A stretch of 5,330 bases of DNA from JBKHJZ01 sp046537875 (GCA_046537875.1 JBKHJZ010000212.1:1-5330); one strand, 5' to 3'; positions 1 to 5,330 are shown, numbered from the stretch's first letter. Made by a program: numbers and translations. Notes: generated from the letters alone by a model not told the origin.

Positions 1-463
1 GACCACCGGCGGCGGGCTTGGCGGGTGCGGGCGTCCCCTCGCCGGGCGCCGTGTCCGGGGCCCGGCGTGCGGCCGCGGGCCGGGTTGCCTGCTCCCCTGC
101 GTCCGGGGCTTCGGCCGTCGAGCCATCACCCTCGGGCGGGCGCTCCGCCGTCGCCGGACGCTCCGCCCGGCTCGTGCCACCCTCGGTGCTCCCGGACGGG
201 CGCTCGTCGGAAGCCGCGGTGGCGGGGGCCGCAGCCGCCGGCTTGCGCTTGCCGCCCTTCTTGGCACCAGCGGGCTCGGGCTGCTCGGGACGGACGAGGC
301 CGTCACGCTCGGCCCGACGGCGAACGCGGTCTGCCTGCGCCTCCTCGATGCCCGAGGAGTGCGTCTTGACCCCGATGCCCAACGCCAGGCACAGGTCGAG
401 GCATTCCTTGTTCGTGAGCCCGAGCTCCTTCGCGAGCTCGTGGACCCTGATCTTCGCTGCCAA
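1..463 (-). CDS. infB: Translation initiation factor IF-2, N-terminal part (runs off the left edge)
   Basis: IF2 is the GTPase that brings initiator tRNA to the 30S subunit and promotes subunit joining. Only about 154 codons are present; the G domain lies outside the window. The first ~55 residues form the small helical IF2 N-terminal domain: AAKIRVHELAKELGLTNKE, then a segment with ALGIGVKTHSSGIEEAQADR. From about residue 60 the sequence becomes a low-complexity Ala/Pro/Glu/Gly/Arg linker with a short basic patch (AKKGGKRKP), as expected for actinobacterial IF2. I chose the TTG at 463-461 because it gives the usual family start (M-A-A-K-I-R-V-x-E-L). It has only a weak purine stretch (AGAGAG) three bases upstream. 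In-frame alternatives are GTG at 487-485, preceded by GGAG at 3 nt, and ATG at 538-536, which would add 25 unconserved residues. It is the last visible gene of the rimP-nusA-ylxR-infB operon. Family identity is firm; the exact start is not. Confidence 0.9.
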   Translation of the reverse strand, partial: MAAKIRVHELAKELGLTNKECLDLCLALGIGVKTHSSGIEEAQADRVRRRAERDGLVRPEQPEPAGAKKGGKRKPAAAAPATAASDERPSGSTEGGTSRAERPATAERPPEGDGSTAEAPDAGEQATRPAAARRAPDTAPGEGTPAPAKPAAGG

Positions 464-595
464 GTTCTCTCTGACCAGCCCTTCCACTATCTCCGGGCGC
501 GATCCGCGCAGTCGATGGCGCAGATCACGGCTCTCCATCCTCGCGCAGACCGGCGGTCGTGCACGAACGTCGTCAGGGGTGCGGTGACACCGGGA

Positions 596-831
596 TCAGC
601 GCGGTTCCGTCCGGCCGGCCACCCGGAACGCCCGTGCGAACGCCCCGCGTCGCTCGGCGGCCCGACGGCACGCGTCCTCCGTGTCGCTGCAGAGCCACGC
701 TCCGCGTCCAGGCAGTCTACGGCCGCGGATCACCGATCCATCCGCCGCACGCACAAATCGTACGAGCTCGGCCTGCGGGCGGCGCCGCCGGCAGCCGATG
801 CAGGTCCGGATCGGCCCCGCCGCAGCCTCAC
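596..831 (-). CDS. ylxR: YlxR family RNA-binding protein, start codon unresolved (possible 1-base frameshift)
   Basis: YlxR (DUF448) is a small, probably RNA-binding protein encoded between nusA and infB in many bacteria. The conserved frame ends in TGA at 598-596 and encodes about 73 residues from GPIRTCIGCRRRRPQAELVR onward. It has the family's CxxC near the N-terminus, a GRGAWLC turn and a later Cys (DAC), then a basic C-terminus (AFRVAGRTEPR). The conserved frame has no ATG, GTG, TTG or CTG for 53 codons before RTCIGC; the nearest candidate is a CTG at 973-971, deep inside nusA. A GTG at 831-829 overlaps the nusA TGA as GTGA, the expected coupled start, but it is in another frame. One extra base between about 829 and 810 would join them as VRLRRGPIRTCIGC. 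I therefore give the right end as the probable GTG. Either a base is missing from the sequence or the gene uses a rare start. Identity is confident, integrity uncertain. Confidence 0.8.
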
Positions 832-2246
832 GCCCGCTCGTCGCCCTCTCCCTGTTCGGCGGCGGCGTCGGCCCCCTCCGGAACGCTCTCGCGCTGGGCC
901 GTGCCCGGCTGCTCGTCGTCCGGGATGGCCGCGCCTTCCGTGCCGACGCCGTCTTCCGTGTCGACGCCGTCAGCGATCGTCTCGCCGGCGCCGTCGGACG
1001 CCGGCTCTGCGGGCTCGGTGCCGGTGGCCTCGGCTCCGGTCGGTGCAGCGGCCTTTTCCGCCTCCGCCTCTGCGGCACCTTCCGTCGCCTCTGCGGCACC
1101 CTTCGGCGTCTCCGCGGTCGCCGCCTCGTCCGACACCTCGGTGGCCGCGGCCTCCCACTCCTCGGCGGACACTGCGGGCCCGCCCTCGGCGGGCTGCCAG
1201 ACCTGCTCGCCGCTCTCGGGGTCGATCACCCACTCGCCCTCGGCCCACTCCTGCTGGGCATAGGCCTCCTCCTCGGCGAGCTGCGTCTCGCTCTTGATGT
1301 CGACCCGCCAGCCGGTGAGCCGGGCCGCCAGGCGCGCGTTCTGGCCCTCCTTGCCGATCGCGAGCGAGAGCTGGTAGTCGGGCACGATCACCTGGGCGAC
1401 GCCCGACTCCTCGTCGATGCGCACCTCCTTGACCTTGGCCGGCGACAGCGCCTTGGCGACGAACTCGTAGGGGTCGTCGGAGAACGGGACGATGTCGATC
1501 TTCTCGCCGCGGAGCTCGTTGACGACCTGGCGCACGCGGGCGCCCCGGGCACCGACGCAGGCGCCCACCGGGTCGACGTTGGGGTCGTTCGACCACACGG
1601 CGATCTTCGTGCGGTGTCCCGGCTCCCGCGCGCACGCCTTGATCTCGACGACCCCGTCGGCGATCTCCGGGACCTCGAGCTTGAACAGCTCGAGGATGAG
1701 GCCCGGGTGGGTGCGGGACACCACGATCTGGGGGCCCTTCGACGTGCGGCGCACCTCGACGATGTAGGCCTTGAGCCGGCTGTTGGGCTCCGGCCGCTCG
1801 TGGGGCACCTGCTCGGCCTGGGGCAGCAGCGCCTCGACGGGGCCGAGGCTGAGGAGGGTGTACCGGCTGTCGCCCTGCTGGACCGTGCCGGTGACGATGT
1901 CGCCCTCGCGTCCCGCGTACTCCTCGTAGCGCAGCTCCCGCTCCGCCTCGCGGATGCGCTGGGTCATCACCTGGCGCGCGGTCTGCGCGGCGATGCGGCC
2001 GAAGTCCTTCGGCGTCACATCGAGCTCGGGCCCGTAGGGCTCGCCGAGCTCGTCGATCTCCTGCGCGTACACGCGGATGTCGAAGTTCGTGGGATCGATG
2101 GTGACCCACGCGTACTCGTGGGCCTCGGGCATCCGCTTGTAGGCCGACTCGAGGGCGTCGGCGAGCGCAGCCATCAACGTGTCGACCGAGATGCCCTTCT
2201 CGGCGGCCAGCGCCTGGAGCGCTTCCATCATGTCGGGGTTGCTCAT
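828..2246 (-). CDS. nusA: Transcription termination/antitermination factor NusA
   Basis: NusA binds RNA polymerase and nascent RNA, modulating pausing, termination and rRNA antitermination in the cytoplasm. The 472-residue product has the family's domains in order: N-terminal RNAP-binding domain (about 1-110, MMEALQALAAEKGISVDTL), S1 domain (about 112-180, GDIVTGTVQQGDSRYTLLSL), KH1 (about 183-270, with GACVGARGARVRQVVNEL at 228-245) and KH2 (about 272-320, with LAIGKEGQNARLAARLTGWR at 295-314). The core ends near 320. Residues 320-472 form an unusual tail: a Trp-containing segment (AEGEWVIDPESGEQVWQPAE), then Ala/Glu/Asp/Thr-rich acidic low complexity. I chose ATG 2246-2244 because it starts at the conserved N-terminus and shares ATGA with the rimP stop; GAGAGG lies upstream. 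An ATG 30 codons earlier lies inside rimP and adds no conserved sequence. The TGA stop overlaps a GTG that probably belongs to ylxR. Function is certain by family; the tail's role is unknown. Confidence 0.97.
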   Translation of the reverse strand: MSNPDMMEALQALAAEKGISVDTLMAALADALESAYKRMPEAHEYAWVTIDPTNFDIRVYAQEIDELGEPYGPELDVTPKDFGRIAAQTARQVMTQRIREAERELRYEEYAGREGDIVTGTVQQGDSRYTLLSLGPVEALLPQAEQVPHERPEPNSRLKAYIVEVRRTSKGPQIVVSRTHPGLILELFKLEVPEIADGVVEIKACAREPGHRTKIAVWSNDPNVDPVGACVGARGARVRQVVNELRGEKIDIVPFSDDPYEFVAKALSPAKVKEVRIDEESGVAQVIVPDYQLSLAIGKEGQNARLAARLTGWRVDIKSETQLAEEEAYAQQEWAEGEWVIDPESGEQVWQPAEGGPAVSAEEWEAAATEVSDEAATAETPKGAAEATEGAAEAEAEKAAAPTGAEATGTEPAEPASDGAGETIADGVDTEDGVGTEGAAIPDDEQPGTAQRESVPEGADAAAEQGEGDERA

Positions 2247-2854
2247 CGGCTGCGTTCCCTCTCCTCGTCCCTCCTGGATCGGCCGCCCCGGCCCTTCGAC
2301 CCGCTGCGGCGGCGCCCGCCGGTCGCCGGGCCCCATTCGAAGACCGTCCGCGCCCGCTCGATGTCGGCGTGGTCGAGGCGGCGCTCGACGGCCGTTCCGT
2401 CGTCGGTGGTGCCCGTGCGCACGACGATGCCCCGATCGTCGGCGGCGGTGAGCACACCGGCCACGCGTCGCTCGTCGGCCACGCCCGGCAGGGTGCGCAC
2501 CTTGACCGTCTCGCCGACGGCCCGGCGGAAGTGCTCGACCGTGCGCAGCGGCCGCTCGACGCCGGGGCTGGTGACCTCGAGCGTGTAGCGGCCGGGGACG
2601 GGGTCGGACTCGTCGAGCGCGCGGGACACCGCGCGGGTGACCTCGGCCAGGACGTCGAGGTCGGGCCCCGACCGCTGGGCCCCGCCGCCCGGGCCGGCCG
2701 GGCCGGCGTCCTCACGATCGGCGGGGACGCGGTCGGCGGCCGTGTCGACCACGACCCGGAGCACCCCGCCCTGCATCTGGACGTCGTACAGCTCCAGCCC
2801 GCGATCGGACAGGAGGGGCAGCACGAGCTGGCGGACCCGGTCGGCCACGCTCAT
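2243..2854 (-). CDS. rimP: Ribosome maturation factor RimP
   Basis: RimP is needed for late maturation of the 30S ribosomal subunit. The 203-residue protein starts at ATG 2854-2852, eight bases after AGGAGG, an excellent ribosome binding site. The N-terminal alpha/beta domain covers about 1-105: SVADRVRQLVLPLLSDRGLE, VLRVVVDT, then DVLAEVTRAVSRALDESDPV and the signature YTLEVTSPGVERPLRTVEHF at 90-109. The C-terminal SH3-like barrel follows to about 175 (GETVKVRTL, ADIERARTVFEW). Two oddities are visible. Residues about 39-65 are a Pro/Gly/Asp-rich insertion between the strand VVVDT and the following helix, where most family members have a few residues. The last ~27 residues are a highly basic tail (GGRRRSGSKGRGGRSRR). 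The stop overlaps the nusA start by 4 bp, so the two are probably translationally coupled. An upstream in-frame ATG at 3025 would run through the promoter and hairpin region and is rejected. Confidence 0.95.
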   Translation of the reverse strand: MSVADRVRQLVLPLLSDRGLELYDVQMQGGVLRVVVDTAADRVPADREDAGPAGPGGGAQRSGPDLDVLAEVTRAVSRALDESDPVPGRYTLEVTSPGVERPLRTVEHFRRAVGETVKVRTLPGVADERRVAGVLTAADDRGIVVRTGTTDDGTAVERRLDHADIERARTVFEWGPATGGRRRSGSKGRGGRSRRDEERERSR

Positions 2855-2860
2855 GGGCTG

Positions 2861-2869
2861 CACCTCCTT
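2861..2869 (-). promoter_or_regulatory. Ribosome binding site of rimP
   Basis: The minus strand reads AAGGAGGTG, a near-complete match to the anti-Shine-Dalgarno sequence. Its AGGAGG core ends eight bases before ATG 2854. It is the strongest ribosome binding site in the window, and it fixes the rimP start in place of the in-frame upstream ATG. Confidence 0.85.
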
Positions 2870-2918
2870 CCTGGCGTGCGGACGGCTCTGCGTCGTACCT
2901 GCGGTCTGTCTCATACGA

Positions 2919-2944
2919 AAGGCGTGGGCACCAGCCCACGCCTT
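2919..2944 (-). promoter_or_regulatory. Perfect 11-bp hairpin in the rimP-nusA-infB leader (attenuator-like)
   Basis: Arms at 2919-2929 and 2934-2944 are perfectly complementary around a 4-base loop; on the minus strand they read AAGGCGTGGGC - TGGT - GCCCACGCCTT. Only about three U residues follow (UUUCGUAUG), so it is not a textbook intrinsic terminator, though it could still act as one in an actinobacterium or serve as a pause or protein-binding site. It lies about 25 nt into the transcript predicted from the -10 box at 2976-2981 and 64 bases before the rimP start codon. Hairpins in the leader of rimP/nusA operons are known in other bacteria, for example the predicted rimP-leader attenuators. 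Equivalence here is inference. It could instead terminate readthrough from proS. Confidence 0.7.
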
Positions 2945-2975
2945 CCCTCGAAGCATCGAACGGAACGGACGCTGC

Positions 2976-2981
2976 AGTATA
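2976..2981 (-). promoter_or_regulatory. Candidate -10 box for the rimP-nusA-ylxR-infB operon
   Basis: The minus strand reads TATACT, one mismatch from the consensus TATAAT and conspicuous in this GC-rich spacer. No convincing -35 hexamer is seen 16-18 bases upstream; the best there is roughly GAGGGT. Transcription would start near 2969 and give a leader of about 115 nt that includes the hairpin at 2919-2944. This rests on a motif match and position only. Confidence 0.5.
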
Positions 2982-3070
2982 CCTCCGCCACCGCGGGACA
3001 CCCTCGCGACATCGGGCGGTCGCACACCACCCAGAGTGGGCCTGCCGGCCCGATGGGCTGCCGCAGTCTC

Positions 3071-4477
3071 TCAGTAGGCGCGTGCCACGTAGGCGACGAC
3101 GTCGGGATCGGTCTCCGACGCGGGCAGGCCGCCGTCGGCCCGCTGCAGGCACCGCACGCTCACCCCCTGCACGGCCAGCTCCTGCTCTCCCTGCTCGCCG
3201 ACGCGATCCCACGGGATCCGGCCGAAGCCGGTGGCGCCCGCCTCCGCCGCGTCGTCGAGCGTGGCCGCCTCGGCGATGGCGGCGTCGCGGCGCTCGACCG
3301 CCGCCGCCAGCATGTCGGTCTGCACCCGATCGAGCAGCTCCTCGACCCGGGACCTCATCTCGCCCAGCGGCACCGTCGCCTTCTCGCCGGTGTCGCGCCG
3401 CACCAGCACCGCGCTGTCGGTGGCGAGGTCGCGTGGGCCGACCTCGACGCGCACCGGCACGCCCTTGAGCTCCCAGTCGGTGGCCCGCCGGCCGAAGCTG
3501 GTCTCCACGCGGTCGTCGATCGTGACCCGGAGGCCGGCGGCCTCCAGCTCTCTGGCGAGGGACCGGGACCGCTCACCGGCGCCCCCCTCGTCCTTCACCA
3601 GCAGCACGACCGCCTGGACGGGCGCGAGCCGCGGCGGCACCACCAGGCCGGCGTCGTCGCCGTGGGCCATGATGAGGCCGCCCACCATCCGGGTCGAGGA
3701 GCCCCAGGACGTGGTCGCGCACTGTTGCGTCTGCCCCTCGGCATCCAGGTAGGTGATGCCGAACGCCCGGGCGAAGTTCATGCCCAGCTCGTGGCTGGTG
3801 CCCATCTGCAGTGCCTTGCCGTCGCGCATCATCGCCTCGCAGGTGAGCGTGTTGACCGCCCCGGCGAAGCGCTCCTTCGCCGTCTTGCGTCCCACGAGCA
3901 CCGGGATCGCGAGCACGTTCACCATGAAGTCCTCGTACACCTCGTGCAGGATCCGCACGGCGTAGTCGCGGGCGTCGTCGAGGTCGGTGTGTGCCGTGTG
4001 GCCCTCCTGCCACAGGAACTCGCTGGTGCGGAGGAAGAGCCGCGGGCGGAGCTCCCAGCGCACCACGTTGTTCCAGCAGTTCAGCAGCAGGGGCAGGTCG
4101 CGGTAGCTCTGGACCCACTTGGCCATGTACTCGCCGATCACCGTCTCGCTGGTGGGGCGCACCACGACCGGCTCGTCGAGCTCCTTCCCACCGCCGTGGG
4201 TCACGACGGCGAGCTCGGGGCTGAACCCCTCGACGTGCTCCGCCTCGCGTCGCAGGTAGCTCTCCGGGATGAACAGCGGGAAGTAGGCGTTCTCGGCGCC
4301 GCACGCCTTGATGCGGGCGTCGACCTCGGCCTGCATCCGTTCCCAGATGGCGTAGCCGTACGGGCGGATCACCATGGTGCCGCGCACCGGGCCGTTGTCG
4401 GCCAGCTCGGCCTTCTGCAGGACCTCCTGGTACCAGCGGGGGAAGTCGTCGGCCTGGGCGGTGAGGACCTTCGCCAT
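3071..4477 (-). CDS. proS: Prolyl-tRNA synthetase, archaeal/eukaryotic-like type
   Basis: Class II aminoacyl-tRNA synthetase that charges tRNA-Pro with proline using ATP. The 468 residues match the short ProRS type, which lacks the editing insertion and carries a C-terminal extra domain. The N-terminus (KAELADNGPVRGTMVIRPYG, 22-41) supports ATG 4477-4475 as the start. The catalytic domain shows RPTSE (107-111), motif 2 around RWELRPRLFLRTSEFLWQEG (140-159), GTSHELG (226-232) and motif 3 in TTSWGSSTRMVGGLIMAHGD (255-274). The anticodon-binding domain spans about 284-385. The C-terminal domain (about 390-468) ends in the family's terminal tyrosine (YVARAY), but it keeps only one cysteine (C443) of the region where relatives bind zinc through four. 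No Shine-Dalgarno precedes the start. It is 216 bp upstream of rimP and probably has its own promoter. Confidence 0.96.
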   Translation of the reverse strand: MAKVLTAQADDFPRWYQEVLQKAELADNGPVRGTMVIRPYGYAIWERMQAEVDARIKACGAENAYFPLFIPESYLRREAEHVEGFSPELAVVTHGGGKELDEPVVVRPTSETVIGEYMAKWVQSYRDLPLLLNCWNNVVRWELRPRLFLRTSEFLWQEGHTAHTDLDDARDYAVRILHEVYEDFMVNVLAIPVLVGRKTAKERFAGAVNTLTCEAMMRDGKALQMGTSHELGMNFARAFGITYLDAEGQTQQCATTSWGSSTRMVGGLIMAHGDDAGLVVPPRLAPVQAVVLLVKDEGGAGERSRSLARELEAAGLRVTIDDRVETSFGRRATDWELKGVPVRVEVGPRDLATDSAVLVRRDTGEKATVPLGEMRSRVEELLDRVQTDMLAAAVERRDAAIAEAATLDDAAEAGATGFGRIPWDRVGEQGEQELAVQGVSVRCLQRADGGLPASETDPDVVAYVARAY

Positions 4478-4486
4478 AGGCGTCGG

Positions 4487-4515
4487 ATCGTATCGGGCCG
4501 CCGCCGGGCCGTCGG
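4487..4515 (-). promoter_or_regulatory. Weak candidate promoter for proS (short-leader or leaderless)
   Basis: The minus strand reads TACGAT at 4492-4487, a fit to TAnnnT, with CCGACG 17 bases upstream at 4515-4510 as a poor -35 (GAC of TTGACA kept). The -10 ends only nine bases before the proS ATG, so the transcript would have a leader of just a few bases. That agrees with the lack of a Shine-Dalgarno, and leaderless mRNAs are common in actinobacteria. Motif evidence only. Confidence 0.35.
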
Positions 4516-4527
4516 CGGGGATCCACC

Positions 4528-4566
4528 CCGCAGCCGGAAAGACTCAGGCCTGGTCGCCGGCTGCGG
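4528..4566 (-). terminator. Strong U-less hairpin over the stop codon of the secreted-protein gene
   Basis: Perfect 10-bp arms (CCGCAGCCGG at 4528-4537 and CCGGCTGCGG at 4557-4566) enclose a 19-base loop that contains the TGA at 4546-4544 and a smaller palindrome, CAGGCCTG, at 4545-4552. The position, between the end of one gene and the start of proS, suits a transcription terminator. No U tract follows on the minus strand (GGUGGAUCC), so it would be a non-canonical terminator or a 3'-end stabiliser. Confidence 0.4.
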
Positions 4567-5239
4567 CGATCTCCGAGCCGGGTGCCGGAACGTCGGACAC
4601 GACCGGGTCACCCTGCTGCACGAGCCCGCCGTCCACGAGCCCGTAGGCCACGGTGGTGTGCTGCGACGGGCAGCAGTTCGGGTCGTCCTCCGCGTAGCGC
4701 GTCCAGGTGACCTCCACGACGCCGTCGCTCGCGGCCACGCCCGCCACCGTGCCGGGCAGCGCACCGGTGACCGACTCGTCCGGCTCGCCCACGCCGCCGA
4801 CGTGGACCGGCTGGCCATCGGGCCCGAGCGCCCAGACGTGCACGCTGTCCTCGATGCCGTTGGCCCCGAACGTGCACGACACCCGGACCACGGCCTCGTC
4901 GTCGCCGTCCCCGTCGAGGTCGGCGTAGGCGACGGTGGGATCGACCGCCACCTGGGTCAGGCGCGTGAGGTCGAGCACCGGACTGCGCCCCGACCGGACG
5001 GGGATCACGCGGGGCTCGTCGAAGCGCAGGCCCTCGCCGCAGACGCTCCCGGGAACCGCCACCTGGAAGAAGTCGACGTCGTGGATGCTCGCCGCGCCCT
5101 CCCCCGCGGTCGCCCCGGCATCGGGCGCGGCCGTGGCCCCGCTCACCTGGCCGTTGCTGGCGGCGGCGATCACCGCGGCGAGCAGGGCGAGCCCGGCGAG
5201 CGCCGGACGACGGGTGTGGGAGGTCTTGTGAGCGTGCAC
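4544..5239 (-). CDS. Secreted protein of unknown function with an Asp/Gly-rich loop and NCCPS motif
   Basis: I cannot assign a function. The 231-residue product starts with an export signal: a basic n-region (HKTSHTRR), a hydrophobic stretch (PALAGLALLAAVIAAA, 12-27) and a small-residue cleavage region near 33-38. The TRR before the core is only a loose twin-arginine match. There is no lipobox Cys, so it is probably released and not a lipoprotein. The mature part begins with an Ala/Gly linker. At 107-118 it has DLDGDGDDEAVV, like the calcium-binding loops of FG-GAP/VCBS-type repeats, followed by VSC. Near the C-terminus it has WTRYAEDDPNCCPSQHTT (179-196). Cysteines at 67, 122, 189 and 190 could form disulfides. 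I recall this DGDGxDEA...NCCPS pattern from small actinobacterial exported proteins; that is memory, not a search. The start is GTG 5239-5237 with no clear ribosome binding site. A hairpin covers the stop codon. Confidence 0.8.
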   Translation of the reverse strand: MHAHKTSHTRRPALAGLALLAAVIAAASNGQVSGATAAPDAGATAGEGAASIHDVDFFQVAVPGSVCGEGLRFDEPRVIPVRSGRSPVLDLTRLTQVAVDPTVAYADLDGDGDDEAVVRVSCTFGANGIEDSVHVWALGPDGQPVHVGGVGEPDESVTGALPGTVAGVAASDGVVEVTWTRYAEDDPNCCPSQHTTVAYGLVDGGLVQQGDPVVSDVPAPGSEIAAAGDQA

Positions 5240-5330
5240 GACGGGCGGACGGTAGCGAGCGGAATATGACGATTCGGTTGCAGAACGGTTCCGATACTGA
5301 GATGCCGAGCGAACCGGCGCTGACCGCTAG
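5240..5330. other. 5' flank of the secreted-protein gene
   Basis: This 91-bp edge segment is more AT-rich than the genes. On the minus strand CATATT at 5268-5263 is a possible -10 (four of six matches), 23 bases before the GTG start, with no good -35. CGGTT occurs twice on the plus strand 11 bases apart (5275-5279 and 5286-5290). A plus-strand ATG at 5302 stays open to the edge for nine codons without a ribosome binding site, so a divergent gene cannot be judged. Confidence 0.3.

Noticed and set aside
596..1099. ylxR starting at ATG 1099
   Set aside because: That would overlap nusA by about 270 bp and add ~94 Arg/Pro/Ser-rich residues that are simply nusA tail codons read in another frame.
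681..2588. A plus-strand open frame of 635 codons antisense to nusA and parts of rimP and ylxR
   Set aside because: Same cause: the opposite strand of a high-GC coding region stays open. The translation is Leu/Asp/Arg/Val-rich repeats of shadow character.
970..2715. A minus-strand open frame of 581 codons overlapping nusA and rimP
   Set aside because: It is an alternative frame of the same two genes, Arg/Gly/Ala/Pro-rich and without family motifs.
3038..3051. Small hairpin GGGCC-TGCC-GGCCC about 20 bases after the proS stop as a terminator
   Set aside because: Only a 5-bp stem with no U tract; stems of this size are expected by chance at this GC content.
2369..5269. A plus-strand open frame of 966 codons antisense to rimP, proS and the secreted-protein gene
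   Set aside because: It is a GC-rich shadow. It runs through three clearly conserved minus-strand genes and their spacers, its translation is Gly/Ala/Arg/His/Val-rich without a recognisable domain, and no ribosome binding site supports it.
5275..5290. CGGTT direct repeat with an 11-base period as an operator
   Set aside because: Five-base repeats are too short to stand on their own, and no regulator is encoded nearby.
5302..5330. Start of a divergent plus-strand gene (ATG at 5302)
   Set aside because: Only nine codons are visible before the edge and no ribosome binding site precedes it.
1..5330. tRNA genes, CRISPR arrays, insertion sequences or phage genes
   Set aside because: I looked for them and saw no tandem repeats with spacers, terminal inverted repeats, transposase motifs or tRNA-like arms.

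Overview
This is a GC-rich window from what looks like an actinobacterium. The IF2 N-terminus and the archaeal-type prolyl-tRNA synthetase next to rimP suggest Acidimicrobiia or a close relative, but that placement rests on remembered family resemblance and not on a search. Every gene I can support is on the minus strand, so the window reads from right to left.

Reading from the right edge: a short 5' flank (5240-5330) precedes a secreted protein of unknown function (4544-5239). A strong hairpin straddles that gene's stop codon. Next is proS, a ProRS of the archaeal/eukaryotic-like type (3071-4477), possibly with a nearly leaderless promoter. A 216-bp spacer follows, holding a good -10 box, a perfect 11-bp hairpin and a strong Shine-Dalgarno. 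This spacer appears to be the promoter and leader of the classic rimP-nusA-ylxR-infB operon: rimP (2243-2854), nusA (828-2246), ylxR (596 to about 831) and the 5' part of infB (1 to about 463), which runs off the left edge.

The operon joins 30S maturation (RimP), transcription pausing, termination and antitermination (NusA), a small RNA-binding protein (YlxR) and translation initiation (IF2). ProS adds translation supply next door. rimP and nusA overlap by 4 bp (ATGA), which suggests coupled translation.

The gene order is conventional and I see no undescribed multi-gene system. The points worth a second look are: (1) ylxR has no usable start codon in its conserved frame, while a GTGA overlap with the nusA stop lies one frame away; (2) the 5' arm of the rimP leader hairpin is also complementary to the rimP start codon region, so two exclusive folds are possible; (3) the ProRS C-terminal domain has lost its usual zinc cysteines; (4) NusA carries an acidic tail of about 150 residues; (5) the secreted protein combines an Asp/Gly calcium-type loop with an NCCPS motif.
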